A stretch of DNA of 64,000 nt, taken from contig NZ_VIFM01000011.1 of the NCBI RefSeq assembly GCF_006636215.1, positions 1 through 64,000 of the forward strand, read 5' to 3'. Each line of letters opens with the position of its first letter. Within the stretch, counting starts at the first letter, position 1. Origin of the DNA: Myxococcus llanfairpwllgwyngyllgogerychwyrndrobwllllantysiliogogogochensis (lineage in GTDB: Bacteria > Myxococcota > Myxococcia > Myxococcales > Myxococcaceae). Below the pieces are notes generated by a model. The model was given only the letters and a program-made list of their open reading frames with translations, was not told where the DNA came from and did not search any database. The translations under genes and the position numbers were made by a program. Shown piece after piece: positions 24,971 to 33,553 of this stretch.

Positions 24971-27697
24971 CTACTCCTCGACGATGACGTGGAGCGGGAG
25001 CGAGACACCGCCACCGGGCTCGGGCGTCTCCAGCGTGACGTCCACCCCTCCAGCTGTCGCCAGGGCTTCAGCGGGGAGGGTCGCCTCGTAGTGCGTCGGC
25101 TCGTTGTCCAAGACGTACACGGCCTTGAGGCTCGAACGGAACTCCTTCCAGCGCAGCACCGTGGCGGAGTGGATGCCCTTCCCCTTGATTCGGAGCGTCA
25201 ACGCGGGCGCGCCCTTGAGGGCGCTCATGGGTTCCACTGCGGTCAACATCGGCACGGGTCGTTCGGAGACCACGTTGAGCAGCGCGGGCAGCGACGCGCC
25301 ACCGCCTTCCGCGACGCGAGACACCTTCAGCGAGCGGACTCCCACGTGCTCCAGCTTCGTGCCCTCCAGCCCCTGCGACGGAGGCCTGACGAAAGGCTGT
25401 GACTGGTCATCCCAGTCCAGGGTGGTGCCCGAGACGCGCTGGAAGTTGCTGCTGGGCCAGAAGAAGTTCTCTCCCCAAAGGAAGAAGCGTCGTTCCTCCG
25501 AGGCGGCCCACTCTCCTTGAGAGACGACCCCCGGTGTCGTCGCGCGAAGCTGCGGTGGAAGGGCGCCCTGGACTCTCAGATAGGCGGGAGCACTCAAGCC
25601 GGAGCCCACGGTGAAGATCTGTAGCTTGTGGACCCGCGGGGTCGCGACCTCCTCATCGCTCAAGCGCAGGCCTGATGGGCTGTCGAACGCACGCACCATG
25701 TCATTCATGAAGAGGACCGAGGCCTGAGTGAGCGGCCCCATGACATTCATCAAGACGGTGACCTCGCGATCGCTGGCGTCGCTCGCGCCCACATCCACCA
25801 CGGAAGGGACCAGGTAGACAGTGGGCTGTCCCGCCGCGATGAGGACGAAGAACTGCTCCGGGCTCTCTCCACCTCCGGGGCCTGGGTTGAACACCGTCAC
25901 CCGGCCGACGCCGGGCTGCGCCACCAGATCGGCGGGGACATTCACCCACAGGCGGGCCCGGTCGCCAGGGCCCGCCGTGCAGCCGCCCGAGGTCCAGCAT
26001 GCCCACTGGGCTGGCAGCGGTTGTCCATTCCACCGGACGACCGAGGAGGGGCCGAAGCCCTGTCCCTCGACGAGCAGACGCAGGACGCCACCGCCGGCGA
26101 GGGCATGGGGATACCCGTTGTTGCCCGAGACCTGGTTGATGATGGGCATGGGCCGCTCCGCATGCACCGCGAGCAGCAGGGGCAGGGTGGTGCCTCCTCC
26201 TGGCGCGGGCGTGCTCACGGTGACGGTGCGCACCCCTTTCGTCGACAGGTCCGCGGCCTGGAGTTCGATAGAGACCCTCGAAGGGTCGTGAAGACGGGTG
26301 GTGCGCTCCTGTCCGTCCAGCAGGATGACGGACTGGGGTGTGAAGCCGGCACCCTCGACGTAGAGGAGCCCCGGCGCATCGTCGACGGACAGCACGGAGG
26401 GCAGCAGTGAGTGGGCGATGGGCGCGGGGGCCTGGGCGAACACCTGGACGAAGAGGGGCGCGGACACGGCCCCGTCGAAGGTGCGTGTCACCGTCACGGG
26501 GAGGGTGCCGGCCTGGGTCAGCAGGGCGGCGGGGACGATGAACGTCAAGACCCCCTGGAAGTCCGGACCGAAGGAGTGCTCCAGGGGGTGGCCGTTCCAG
26601 TGGACGACCGGCTGTGTGTAGAGCCCCAGTCCTTCGCCTTTGAGCTTGAACCTGACCTCCTCCGAGCCCGTGAGGACCCAGGCCGGGGACACGTCATGCA
26701 GCACGGGCTCCGACTTCACGCGAAGGCCATGGCTGGAGGACTCTCTTCCTCCATGGACGCCGGGTGTCTCCAGCGTCACCTGGACGGTGCCGGCTTGGAC
26801 CCGACCCATGAGAGGGATTTGCGCCCAGACCCGGTTCTTGCCGTCATACGTCTCGGTGGGCAGCGGAATGCCATCCCACTTCACCACCGTGGTGGAGCGC
26901 ACCTGCCGCCCGCTGACGATGATGCGCTCGAAGGTGGCGCTGCCCGCGTTGCCATGGTGCAGGTCGGTGGCGTTCAGCGAGGGAGGCCACACGCCCGTGA
27001 TTTCCGGGGTGGGGCTCGTCACAGTCAGGGGCAGGGGCTGCGTGGTGGCTGTGCGCGGGCGCGAGACCTGGATGACGAGCGGGTCTTGTGTCGCCAGGGG
27101 CTTCAGGGCCGACGGTGGAAGCAGGAAGCTCCCTTCGCGGGAGCTGGTCAGTGTCAATGGATAGGATGTGCCGCGGAAGATGGCCTGGCTGCCATGCACG
27201 AGGTTCTTCCCCGTCACGGTGATTTGAACGGCGTCCTCGGGCTCCGAGGGCAGGGAGTCTGGAGTCACGGAGGTCAGCTCGGGCGCGGGCACGGTGAACG
27301 GGATGCGAGCGGACCGGGCGCCTTCCCCGTACTCGGGGTCGCCTCGGGCAACCCGCACCTCGAAGAAGAGGTCCGTTGCGCCCGTGACGAACGAGGACGG
27401 AACCACGGCTCGCAGCTCCGTGGCGCTCACGAACTGGGTCGTCAGGCGCTGGTCGTTCAGGAACACGTCACTGAACCGGGCGAAGCCGACGCCGAGCACC
27501 TGCATGCTCATTTCGGAGCCCTCCACGTCCGACACCACCACCTCTCCCAGAGTGACGAAGGGCAGCTCCACCTCCGCGGGAGGGGAGCCCGCGTCAGGTT
27601 CCTCGACAGGTGCCGGGTGGCTCTGGAGGCCTGGCCCGCAGGCACAGCAGAGGACCCACAGCAGACACAACCACCCTCGTGTCACGTCTGGTCGCAT
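24971..27697 (-). CDS. Large lipoprotein with repeated IPT/TIG domains
   Basis: A 908-residue predicted lipoprotein: signal sequence with CCACG near residues 16-20, an acidic linker, then a chain of about eight or more TIG-like beta-sandwich units of 90-110 residues. Each unit contains a strand of the type PVLHDVSPAWVLTGSEEV, a GEG/GKG(F/L) turn and a VVRWNGQPL/VVHWNGHPL-type strand. These units end in PGGG and related spacers. Such proteins are usually surface adhesins or scaffold proteins. The start was chosen at MRPDVTRG, giving the lipoprotein signal and a GAGAGG upstream. It follows a shorter paralogue 20 nt upstream in the same operon. Confidence 0.82.
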   Translation of the reverse strand: MRPDVTRGWLCLLWVLCCACGPGLQSHPAPVEEPDAGSPPAEVELPFVTLGEVVVSDVEGSEMSMQVLGVGFARFSDVFLNDQRLTTQFVSATELRAVVPSSFVTGATDLFFEVRVARGDPEYGEGARSARIPFTVPAPELTSVTPDSLPSEPEDAVQITVTGKNLVHGSQAIFRGTSYPLTLTSSREGSFLLPPSALKPLATQDPLVIQVSRPRTATTQPLPLTVTSPTPEITGVWPPSLNATDLHHGNAGSATFERIIVSGRQVRSTTVVKWDGIPLPTETYDGKNRVWAQIPLMGRVQAGTVQVTLETPGVHGGRESSSHGLRVKSEPVLHDVSPAWVLTGSEEVRFKLKGEGLGLYTQPVVHWNGHPLEHSFGPDFQGVLTFIVPAALLTQAGTLPVTVTRTFDGAVSAPLFVQVFAQAPAPIAHSLLPSVLSVDDAPGLLYVEGAGFTPQSVILLDGQERTTRLHDPSRVSIELQAADLSTKGVRTVTVSTPAPGGGTTLPLLLAVHAERPMPIINQVSGNNGYPHALAGGGVLRLLVEGQGFGPSSVVRWNGQPLPAQWACWTSGGCTAGPGDRARLWVNVPADLVAQPGVGRVTVFNPGPGGGESPEQFFVLIAAGQPTVYLVPSVVDVGASDASDREVTVLMNVMGPLTQASVLFMNDMVRAFDSPSGLRLSDEEVATPRVHKLQIFTVGSGLSAPAYLRVQGALPPQLRATTPGVVSQGEWAASEERRFFLWGENFFWPSSNFQRVSGTTLDWDDQSQPFVRPPSQGLEGTKLEHVGVRSLKVSRVAEGGGASLPALLNVVSERPVPMLTAVEPMSALKGAPALTLRIKGKGIHSATVLRWKEFRSSLKAVYVLDNEPTHYEATLPAEALATAGGVDVTLETPEPGGGVSLPLHVIVEE

Positions 27698-27717
27698 CCG
27701 GATGATTCCTCTCGAGG

Positions 27718-28407
27718 TCAGGGGGATGCCACAGGGGGCGAAGTCGTCACGGTCAACGACAGGGCGGGCGTGTCGAGGAGGCGAGGGCGGGGGACTTCCA
27801 GGTACAGCGACTGCTTGCCCGACGTGGGGGTCAGGGCCTCGGGAGGTAACCACAGCTCGCCCAGGCGCGTGCTCGACAAGGTGACGGGATACCAGATGCC
27901 CCGGAAGACCGCCTGGGTGCCATGGACCAGGTTCTTTCCGAGCACGGCGATGTGAACGGGGGCCGTGGGGTTGGCCTCGAGCACATCGGGCGTGAGCGAG
28001 TGCAGCTCCGGGACTGGCATGGACACGGTGATGGAGGGGGACCTGGCGCCCGACATGTAGACCACGTCGCCCGGCTCCACGCGGACCTCGACCGGGAACT
28101 CCGGCATGTCCTTCACCAGGAGGGGGTTCAATCGGGCGCGAAGCTGCGTCTTGCTCACGAACTCGGTCGTCAGTCCCACCCCGATGACATGCACATTCAT
28201 GGAGGGGGTGAAGTCGATGCCCCAGACCCGGAAGTGGAGATCCGCGCTCTCGGGGTCCAGGACCTCCACGTCGACTCGCAGGGGTTTCCGAAGCACCCCC
28301 TCCTCCTCATAGGTTCCGTCGGGCGAGTCCCGTTCATCGACGCCAGGCCCGCAGGCCAGGAGCGCCCCCAGCAGACACAGTCCTCCGCCCAGCAGCTCAG
28401 GGCGCAT
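27718..28407 (-). CDS. Short TIG-domain lipoprotein, paralogue of the N-terminal third of its neighbour
   Basis: A 229-residue lipoprotein with the same signal type (LLACGPG) as the following 908-residue protein. It aligns with that protein's first 200 or so residues: GKNLVHGTQAVFRG here against GKNLVHGSQAIFRG there, and SLYLEVPRPR against LVIQVSRPR. It stops exactly where the next TIG unit begins in the larger protein. It is either a natural short form or the product of a deletion after tandem duplication. It has a good GAAGGGAAG upstream and is probably co-transcribed with the larger gene. Confidence 0.8.
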   Translation of the reverse strand: MRPELLGGGLCLLGALLACGPGVDERDSPDGTYEEEGVLRKPLRVDVEVLDPESADLHFRVWGIDFTPSMNVHVIGVGLTTEFVSKTQLRARLNPLLVKDMPEFPVEVRVEPGDVVYMSGARSPSITVSMPVPELHSLTPDVLEANPTAPVHIAVLGKNLVHGTQAVFRGIWYPVTLSSTRLGELWLPPEALTPTSGKQSLYLEVPRPRLLDTPALSLTVTTSPPVASP

Positions 28408-28572
28408 CCGGATGCTTCCCTTCCCCGTTCATGGCGAGGAGACACCCGAGGGCCTTTTCTTGCGCAATTTCACGCGCGCCGCCCGTCCGGCTCCGCAGCG
28501 CACACGCCGCTCTTGGGGAGCCCGGCGTGTTCAGCCACTGCCCCACGTTGCCGCGGTTCGGACTGGAATGGG

Positions 28573-29292
28573 TCAGCGTGTCGGCAGCTCGCGGAAGGTC
28601 ATGCCGACGAGCCCGAGTCGATGCACGGCGTCCATGAACTGCTCGGTGCCGATGATCATCGTGGCGAAGTTCCCCACGCGGAAGAGGTCGAGTTCCTGAG
28701 GGAGCGAAGCGGCGTCGAGGATGGGTTCGTCGGGGCGCCCGAAGCCGTGTCGGCCACAGGTCGTGCACGGCGGGGGAACATCCGAGGGAATGCAGTCCGG
28801 ATGAAAGCGCCCTCGCGGCTCAATCTGGAGCTCCAGCAGCTCCGGCGCGTTCTTCTTCCGGAACCGCAGCTCCGTGCGACAGCCCAGCAGGCCGCGCACT
28901 CCTTCTGCTTGCAGACTCTCCAGTGCGTCACGGCGCAGAAGAAGTCTGGGTCCCAGCCATGCCATGGCCCCGAACTCCCCAGCGGCGCTTCCCTTCAATG
29001 GACCGAAGCTCGTTCCAGGCGGCAGCTCGACGTGGGGCGGCATGAGGGGCTGGACCAACTCGCGCAGGCGCACGAACTCGGGGAAGGGTTCGGCTCTCGG
29101 CTTGAGGAACTCAGGGCTCTCCGGAAGCAGCGAGAGGTCAATCGAGGGAAAGTCGTGTGCCACGGCACTCCAGGTGGCTCCGCATGCGTGACACCGTATG
29201 CCGGGAAGGCCCCACGTGTGTGCCGCGTCGAGGTAGCCACCGTGCTTCGTTCTGGCGGCCCTGTCCTCGTTGACCCAATAGAAACGACTCAT
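28573..29292 (-). CDS. sitI6: SitI6-like double-CXXCG immunity protein
   Basis: A 239-residue protein of the myxobacterial double-CXXCG family (TIGR02264 type). The two motifs CHACG (residues 34-38) and CTTCG (176-180) are far apart and probably share one zinc. In characterised Sit systems the immunity protein stays inside the cell and neutralises the cognate lipoprotein toxin delivered by outer-membrane exchange between siblings. The gene starts 6 nt after the stop of the SitA6-like gene, giving the standard toxin-then-immunity order, with AGGAGCG in the end of the toxin gene as Shine-Dalgarno. It is assigned to the SitI6 group by the CXXCG pattern and by its partner. Confidence 0.83.
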   Translation of the reverse strand: MSRFYWVNEDRAARTKHGGYLDAAHTWGLPGIRCHACGATWSAVAHDFPSIDLSLLPESPEFLKPRAEPFPEFVRLRELVQPLMPPHVELPPGTSFGPLKGSAAGEFGAMAWLGPRLLLRRDALESLQAEGVRGLLGCRTELRFRKKNAPELLELQIEPRGRFHPDCIPSDVPPPCTTCGRHGFGRPDEPILDAASLPQELDLFRVGNFATMIIGTEQFMDAVHRLGLVGMTFRELPTR

Positions 29293-29298
29293 TCGTGC

Positions 29299-29970
29299 CT
29301 ACGCTCCTGGCCGGGAATAGTAGGGCTGGATCGGGCCGCCCATGAGCTCGAAGCGATGAATCAGCTCTCCTGCATGCCTGAAAATCTCTGCCGGAGAGGC
29401 GAACGGCTTGGCCATCATGTAGTCCCGCCACGCATCGTTCCATGCCCCTCCACGCGGGGAACCGTCATGAATCCTTCGATGAACGGAAAGCGGAATGGGC
29501 ATGGTGTAGTCGTGGATTTTCACTTCCTGGCGCGCGAACCACTCCGCCAAATCCTTTGACTGGGGGAAGATGTGGTGCTTTTCCCATCGCCCCGGCGTGA
29601 GTTGCCGGGACGGAGGGATGACTGCAGTCGGAGCGCCGTTCCAGTTGGGGAACGTCATGACGGAGCCCGGCGGCAATTTCTGCGCGCCACCCCAATTCCT
29701 CCGAGGGCCGCTGCCCGGCGCTGCTGCTGCCGCAGGAGGACGCGAAGGAGGGAAGCGCGCCAGCTCGACCTCTGCCGGTGTGTCCTCGCAGGGGTAGAAA
29801 CCGCAGAGGTCTTCCACGCAGAAGAGGGTGACGCACTGGTCTTCCCCAGGGTCGTCGCATTCCTGCTCCGCCCCTGCCCAGGCCTGTTGACTGGGCGGCT
29901 TGCTGACAGTGGAGCAACCCAGCCAGGACACGGCGAACAGCGAAAGCCAGAGTGCGTGAGGGATTCGCAT
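29299..29970 (-). CDS. sitA6: SitA6-like polymorphic toxin lipoprotein
   Basis: A 223-residue lipoprotein with lipobox WLGC (Cys19). Next comes a short Cys-rich stretch (residues 38-61, DQCVTLFCVEDLCGFYPCED-like) typical of this Sit group, then a Pro/Ala-rich linker. The C-terminal toxin domain carries KHHIFPQ at 131-137 and a second His cluster HRRIHDG at 164-170. The HHIFPQ pattern is that of HNH/colicin-like nucleases, so DNA or RNA cleavage is the likely activity. In Myxococcus, Sit toxins are carried from cell to cell by TraA/TraB-dependent outer-membrane exchange. traAB are not in this window. Confidence 0.83.
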   Translation of the reverse strand: MRIPHALWLSLFAVSWLGCSTVSKPPSQQAWAGAEQECDDPGEDQCVTLFCVEDLCGFYPCEDTPAEVELARFPPSRPPAAAAAPGSGPRRNWGGAQKLPPGSVMTFPNWNGAPTAVIPPSRQLTPGRWEKHHIFPQSKDLAEWFARQEVKIHDYTMPIPLSVHRRIHDGSPRGGAWNDAWRDYMMAKPFASPAEIFRHAGELIHRFELMGGPIQPYYSRPGA

Positions 29971-30024
29971 TGGACGCGAAAGCTAGCATGTCTTGGTCAC
30001 CGGACGCGCTCCCTACCCTTTGGG

Positions 30025-30882
30025 TCATGTGGAGTGCGTGAGCAGAGCCCCTCCAGGGCCGAAGCCCAGCGTCAGACAGAGGATGCGAAGATGCCTGTGC
30101 CGTCTGAGCTCCACTCGCGCTGCCTCGGCCGCGAGCTCCGCGTCGTTGAGCACGAGCACCTCTCCGCCGCCCGGCAGGGCTGCTTCCTCCAGGATGTCGG
30201 TCACCAGCGATGCATGCCCTTCCCAACCATAGGTGCAGCCTCCGGGAACGAGAGCCTCATCCAGGGGACAGGGAAGCGCGAGACACACGCCTTCCACGGC
30301 CAGGTGACCGAGGTTTCGTGTACAGGCCCGCAGCGCGTTGGCGATGAAGTGCACCGCCGCGACGATGTGGTGCCCATCCGTGGGGCGAGGCATCCCGATG
30401 AAGAGGCGGGGCAGCGTGTGGAGGTCCCGCTCGAAGACACGTTGGACTCCAGGGCGCGCGCACTTGATGCTCGTCTGGCCCACGTCGAGCACCAGCGGCG
30501 TTCGCGCCGCCACAAGCGCGAAGCCCGCGTACGCGGGCGCGAAGCGCGGCGACTCCGAGACATAGACAGGACACCCGAGCGCGGCAGTGGCCTTCGCCAC
30601 CCCCACCTCGAAGCCCTCCAGGCAGGCCAGTCCTCCGCTCAACCACACCGCGTCCACGGCATGCCGATGCACCAATTGTTCGAGGGCGCTCGTGAGCGCT
30701 GGAAACAGTTGCTCCGCGAGCTGGTCCTCGGGCACCCCCGCGCGTCGGTCCGTCTCCACTCGCGGCGCGCCAATCAGCTCCCACAACTCGCGTCCGAACA
30801 CCGGGAGGTTCCACACCTCCAGCGGTGTCACTCTCTCCGCGTGGTAACGACGGGCCGTCCACCTTCGCGGCGCGGAACTCAC
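30025..30882 (-). CDS. ROK/ASKHA-fold protein, possible sugar kinase
   Basis: A 285-residue protein with the look of a ROK-type actin-like ATPase. LVLDVGQTSIKCAR is the phosphate-binding loop, and VLVLNDAELAAEAA resembles the ROK segment around the catalytic Asp. Unusually, the phosphate loop lies about 130 residues in, after an N-terminal region with its own Gly-rich turn (DAVWLSGGLACLEGFEVG). The order is therefore shifted compared with ordinary ROK kinases, and it could be a circularly permuted or two-lobe variant. Its GTG start overlaps the UGT stop (GTGA), so it is the last gene of a three-gene operon with an asparagine-synthetase-like gene and a glycosyltransferase. Confidence 0.62.
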   Translation of the reverse strand: MSSAPRRWTARRYHAERVTPLEVWNLPVFGRELWELIGAPRVETDRRAGVPEDQLAEQLFPALTSALEQLVHRHAVDAVWLSGGLACLEGFEVGVAKATAALGCPVYVSESPRFAPAYAGFALVAARTPLVLDVGQTSIKCARPGVQRVFERDLHTLPRLFIGMPRPTDGHHIVAAVHFIANALRACTRNLGHLAVEGVCLALPCPLDEALVPGGCTYGWEGHASLVTDILEEAALPGGGEVLVLNDAELAAEAARVELRRHRHLRILCLTLGFGPGGALLTHST

Positions 30883-32072
30883 GCGACGAGCCCGGCGATT
30901 CGCTCCGCTGCATCCTTCGCGCCGTCTCGGGATTGATACGACTCCGAGATGGCCGCCACCTTCGCGCGCAACGGCGTTCCCGGCTCCAGGAGCTGGCGAA
31001 GCGCGGCGCGACAGTCCTCCACCGTCAACGTGTCCAGCTCCCGCGTGAGTCCCGCCCCCGAGGCCCGGAGGAAGTGCGCCTGGATGGGCTGGTCATTGCA
31101 AACAGGCAACAGCAGCAGCGGCACGCCCACTGTCAGCGCCTCCATCACGGAGTTGGCGCCGCCATGCGAGACAAAGACAGACGTCCTCGGCAGGAGCTGC
31201 CGCTGCGGCGTATAGGGCACCGCCACCACGTCCCCTGGCAACGCGCGCGAGAAGTCCGTGTCCGCCAGCTCACCCGCGCTCAACACCACCGTGACGCCCA
31301 GCGGCGCGGCGGCCTCCGCGATGGTGCGGAACAGCGTGGGCTGCCATGAAATCTGACTGCCGAAGGACACGTACACCACGGGCTTCGAACCCAATCGCTC
31401 CCACGGGAAATCCACCTCGTCTCCCCGAGGCTCGGGCGGAATCGACGGGCCCACCAGCCGCCCGGCGGGAGGAAGGTCCACCTCCGGTCCGAGGAACGCC
31501 TCCGTGGCGAAGAGGATGTTGAGGTGGGGCGAGAGGGCCTCGCAGTTGCGGAAGCTCGCCACGAAGCCATGTCGTGCGAACAGCTCCGTGCGCTCCTTCG
31601 CCAGGGCGCGCACGTTGCGGCGCAGCCCGTAGTCCTCCATGGGCTCCAGCAGCGAGAGCGCGGAGGACACTCCGGCCCACGGTATCCGCTCCTGATGCGC
31701 GGCCAGCACCGCCGCATACTGCATCCCATCCAGCGCCATGACGTCCGGACGGAAGCGACGCACCACCTCGCGCACGGGCTCGATGAGCGCGGGCACCGCA
31801 TCCAGCAACAGGCCGCGAATCCACTTCCCCAGTGCCACCTCGTCACGCACCAGTCGGGCCAGCGCCTCGCCGCCCGTTTCAATGGTGGGAGCATCCCTCG
31901 TCGAGTGAGGCAGGTGCAGCACCTCCACACCGAGCTTCGCGAGCTGCGGCGCGGGCTCGGGGATGCAGAGCCAGCCCACGGTGTGGCCCAGGCGGCGCAG
32001 CCACTGCGCGACGCCCATCATCGGGTTGATGTGGCCCTTCTCGGGCGAGGTCGCAATCAGGATTCGGGACAT
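30879..32072 (-). CDS. UGT-family glycosyltransferase (GT1/macrolide type)
   Basis: A 397-residue GT-B fold enzyme. The N-terminus ILIATSPEKGHINPMMGVAQ is the acceptor-side opening, and near the C-terminus VSHGGANSVMEALTVGVPLL with a later NDQ is the nucleotide-sugar-binding signature of the UGT family. Such enzymes glycosylate lipids, polyketides or other small molecules. The ATG lies inside the 3' end of the upstream asparagine-synthetase-like gene (16-nt overlap), and the stop overlaps the following ASKHA gene (4 nt), implying coordinated expression. A role in modifying a small molecule made by this operon is inferred from context only. Confidence 0.87.
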   Translation of the reverse strand: MSRILIATSPEKGHINPMMGVAQWLRRLGHTVGWLCIPEPAPQLAKLGVEVLHLPHSTRDAPTIETGGEALARLVRDEVALGKWIRGLLLDAVPALIEPVREVVRRFRPDVMALDGMQYAAVLAAHQERIPWAGVSSALSLLEPMEDYGLRRNVRALAKERTELFARHGFVASFRNCEALSPHLNILFATEAFLGPEVDLPPAGRLVGPSIPPEPRGDEVDFPWERLGSKPVVYVSFGSQISWQPTLFRTIAEAAAPLGVTVVLSAGELADTDFSRALPGDVVAVPYTPQRQLLPRTSVFVSHGGANSVMEALTVGVPLLLLPVCNDQPIQAHFLRASGAGLTRELDTLTVEDCRAALRQLLEPGTPLRAKVAAISESYQSRDGAKDAAERIAGLVA

Positions 32073-33499
32073 GGGGAGCCGTGTGCTGCGTGCGCGTGGA
32101 GCATGGCGAGGGAGCACAGCCGCATCAACAGGCGATCCACGCCATCCGCCTCCGGATCCTGGGGCTCCATTCGCGTGTAGCGCTCCAGGAGCATGAGCAC
32201 GGCCGTCGGGTCGATGACCTCCATCGGCTCCAGTCGCGAGGCCGACAGCCAGGCGCGGTACAGCTCCAGCCACCGGGCACGCACGGGACTGGAGAGCGCC
32301 GTGTGTCCATAACGCGGCGTCTTGCGCGCGAGCCGGACCTCGTCGGGGACGAGTCCTCGCACCGCGTGGCGGAAGAGCCACTTGCCGACTCCCTCGCGGA
32401 CGAGCGAGGACTCGGGCAGCGAGAGCGCCACGTCCGCGAACCGGGAGTCGAGATACGGCGTGTGCACCGTGAGTCCGTGGGCCCGCGCGCCCCTCAGCTC
32501 GGGAGGAAGCACCAGCTCGCGCAGCACCCATTCCGCGTAGAGGACCTCCTCGGAGGCCTTCGTGTCTTGGAGAGACCAGGGCCCGCCACGGGCCGCGTCG
32601 GAGAGCTCCGGGCCGTCCTCCTGGGACCAGGGCCCGCCACGGACCGCGTCGGAGAGCTCCGGGCCGTCCTCCTGGGACCAGGGCTCGCCACGGGCCTCGT
32701 CTGGACTCCTCCCCAAGTTGTCCACAGCGGCGCGTAGGACCGTCCGTGCGAGTCGTCGGTCTTCCTCGATGCGCGCGAGCGCCGAGGCGAGCGCCAGGGG
32801 ATTGCCCCTCAACACCTCATCCGCGCCGGCTCCGCTCAGCATCACCGAGGCTCCGAGCCGCTTCGCCTCCGCGTAGAACGCGAAGCTCGCCACCGCCCGT
32901 GCATTGAGGATGGCGCTCTCGTTGGCGATGACGGCGGGCTCGAACAGGTCCGGCAGGAGGGCATCCGGAATCGGAACGTCGACCTGCTCCACTCCCGCGA
33001 GCCGGGCCACTGTCCTCGCGTTGTGTCGCTCGACCGCGTCGGCGAAGTGGACATCCATGCTCCACGCGCGAACCCGGCCTGGTGCATGCCGCGCCGCCAG
33101 CGTGCACAGCACTGCGCTGTCCACGCCGCCGCTCAGGCTCACGTCCAGCGCGCCCGAGGCCACCCGGGTACCGACAGCGTCGGAGCACGCGGCCAGGAGC
33201 GCCCGTGCTCGTGGCTCGTCATCTTCTTCTTCCGGGGGGCGCGGTGAGGATTGGCGGCGGATTCGCGGCGGGAGCGGCGCCACGCGGCTCACGCCTCGAA
33301 AGAGGCTCCATGTCGACGGCAGGCTGTGTCGCAGGAATGCCGTGACGGAGGCCGGCTCCAGGCCCACGACTTCACCGCTCAGGAGCGGGAGCAGGCGCCA
33401 CACCGACTCCACGGGAGCGCTCGTCCGGGGTCCGGCTGTCGGCTGGTAGGAGGGCAGGGCGGCGAGCGGGCCGCTCGGGTCGCCGGGGGCGTCGGACAC
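32057..33499 (-). CDS. Asparagine-synthetase-like ATP-dependent ligase lacking the glutaminase domain
   Basis: A 480-residue protein with the PP-loop of the asparagine synthetase C-terminal domain: SLSGGVDSAVL (SGGVDS at 123-128), LSGAGADEVLRG and a terminal LARKTPRYGHTAL segment. The first 110 residues do not show the N-terminal Cys and Ntn-glutaminase motifs, so ammonia would have to come from elsewhere or an amine is the nucleophile, as in beta-lactam synthetase-like or lasso-cyclase-like enzymes. An insertion of near-identical 17-residue repeats (RGGPWSQEDGPELSDA) lies between the two halves of the ligase domain. The GTG start at 33499 is the only one close to the promoter shared with the divergent radical SAM gene and is somewhat uncertain. 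Confidence 0.8.
   Translation of the reverse strand: MSDAPGDPSGPLAALPSYQPTAGPRTSAPVESVWRLLPLLSGEVVGLEPASVTAFLRHSLPSTWSLFRGVSRVAPLPPRIRRQSSPRPPEEEDDEPRARALLAACSDAVGTRVASGALDVSLSGGVDSAVLCTLAARHAPGRVRAWSMDVHFADAVERHNARTVARLAGVEQVDVPIPDALLPDLFEPAVIANESAILNARAVASFAFYAEAKRLGASVMLSGAGADEVLRGNPLALASALARIEEDRRLARTVLRAAVDNLGRSPDEARGEPWSQEDGPELSDAVRGGPWSQEDGPELSDAARGGPWSLQDTKASEEVLYAEWVLRELVLPPELRGARAHGLTVHTPYLDSRFADVALSLPESSLVREGVGKWLFRHAVRGLVPDEVRLARKTPRYGHTALSSPVRARWLELYRAWLSASRLEPMEVIDPTAVLMLLERYTRMEPQDPEADGVDRLLMRLCSLAMLHAHAAHGSPCPES
32574..32700. repeat. 51-bp in-frame tandem repeat, about 2.5 copies
   Basis: Units begin at 32574, 32625 and 32676 with GACCAGGGCCCGCCACGG. The first two are almost identical over 51 bp and the third is partial. 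Each adds 17 residues to the asparagine-synthetase-like protein without breaking the frame. Confidence 0.9.
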
Positions 33500-33541
33500 G
33501 CGGGGACTGTCGCAAGCCCCGGGGGCACCCGGCAACCCCGC

Positions 33542-33547
33542 TATAGT
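33542..33547 (+). promoter_or_regulatory. Candidate -10 box of a leaderless radical SAM mRNA
   Basis: TATAGT ends 6 nt before the GTG start, and there is no Shine-Dalgarno. Transcription would therefore start at or next to the GTG. No matching -35 box is visible, so the call is tentative. Confidence 0.3.
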
Positions 33548-33553
33548 CCCTCC

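Noticed and set aside
27698-27717. Frameshift fusing the two TIG-domain lipoproteins
   Set aside because: Both have their own lipoprotein signal and Shine-Dalgarno, so they are two genes, not one broken gene.
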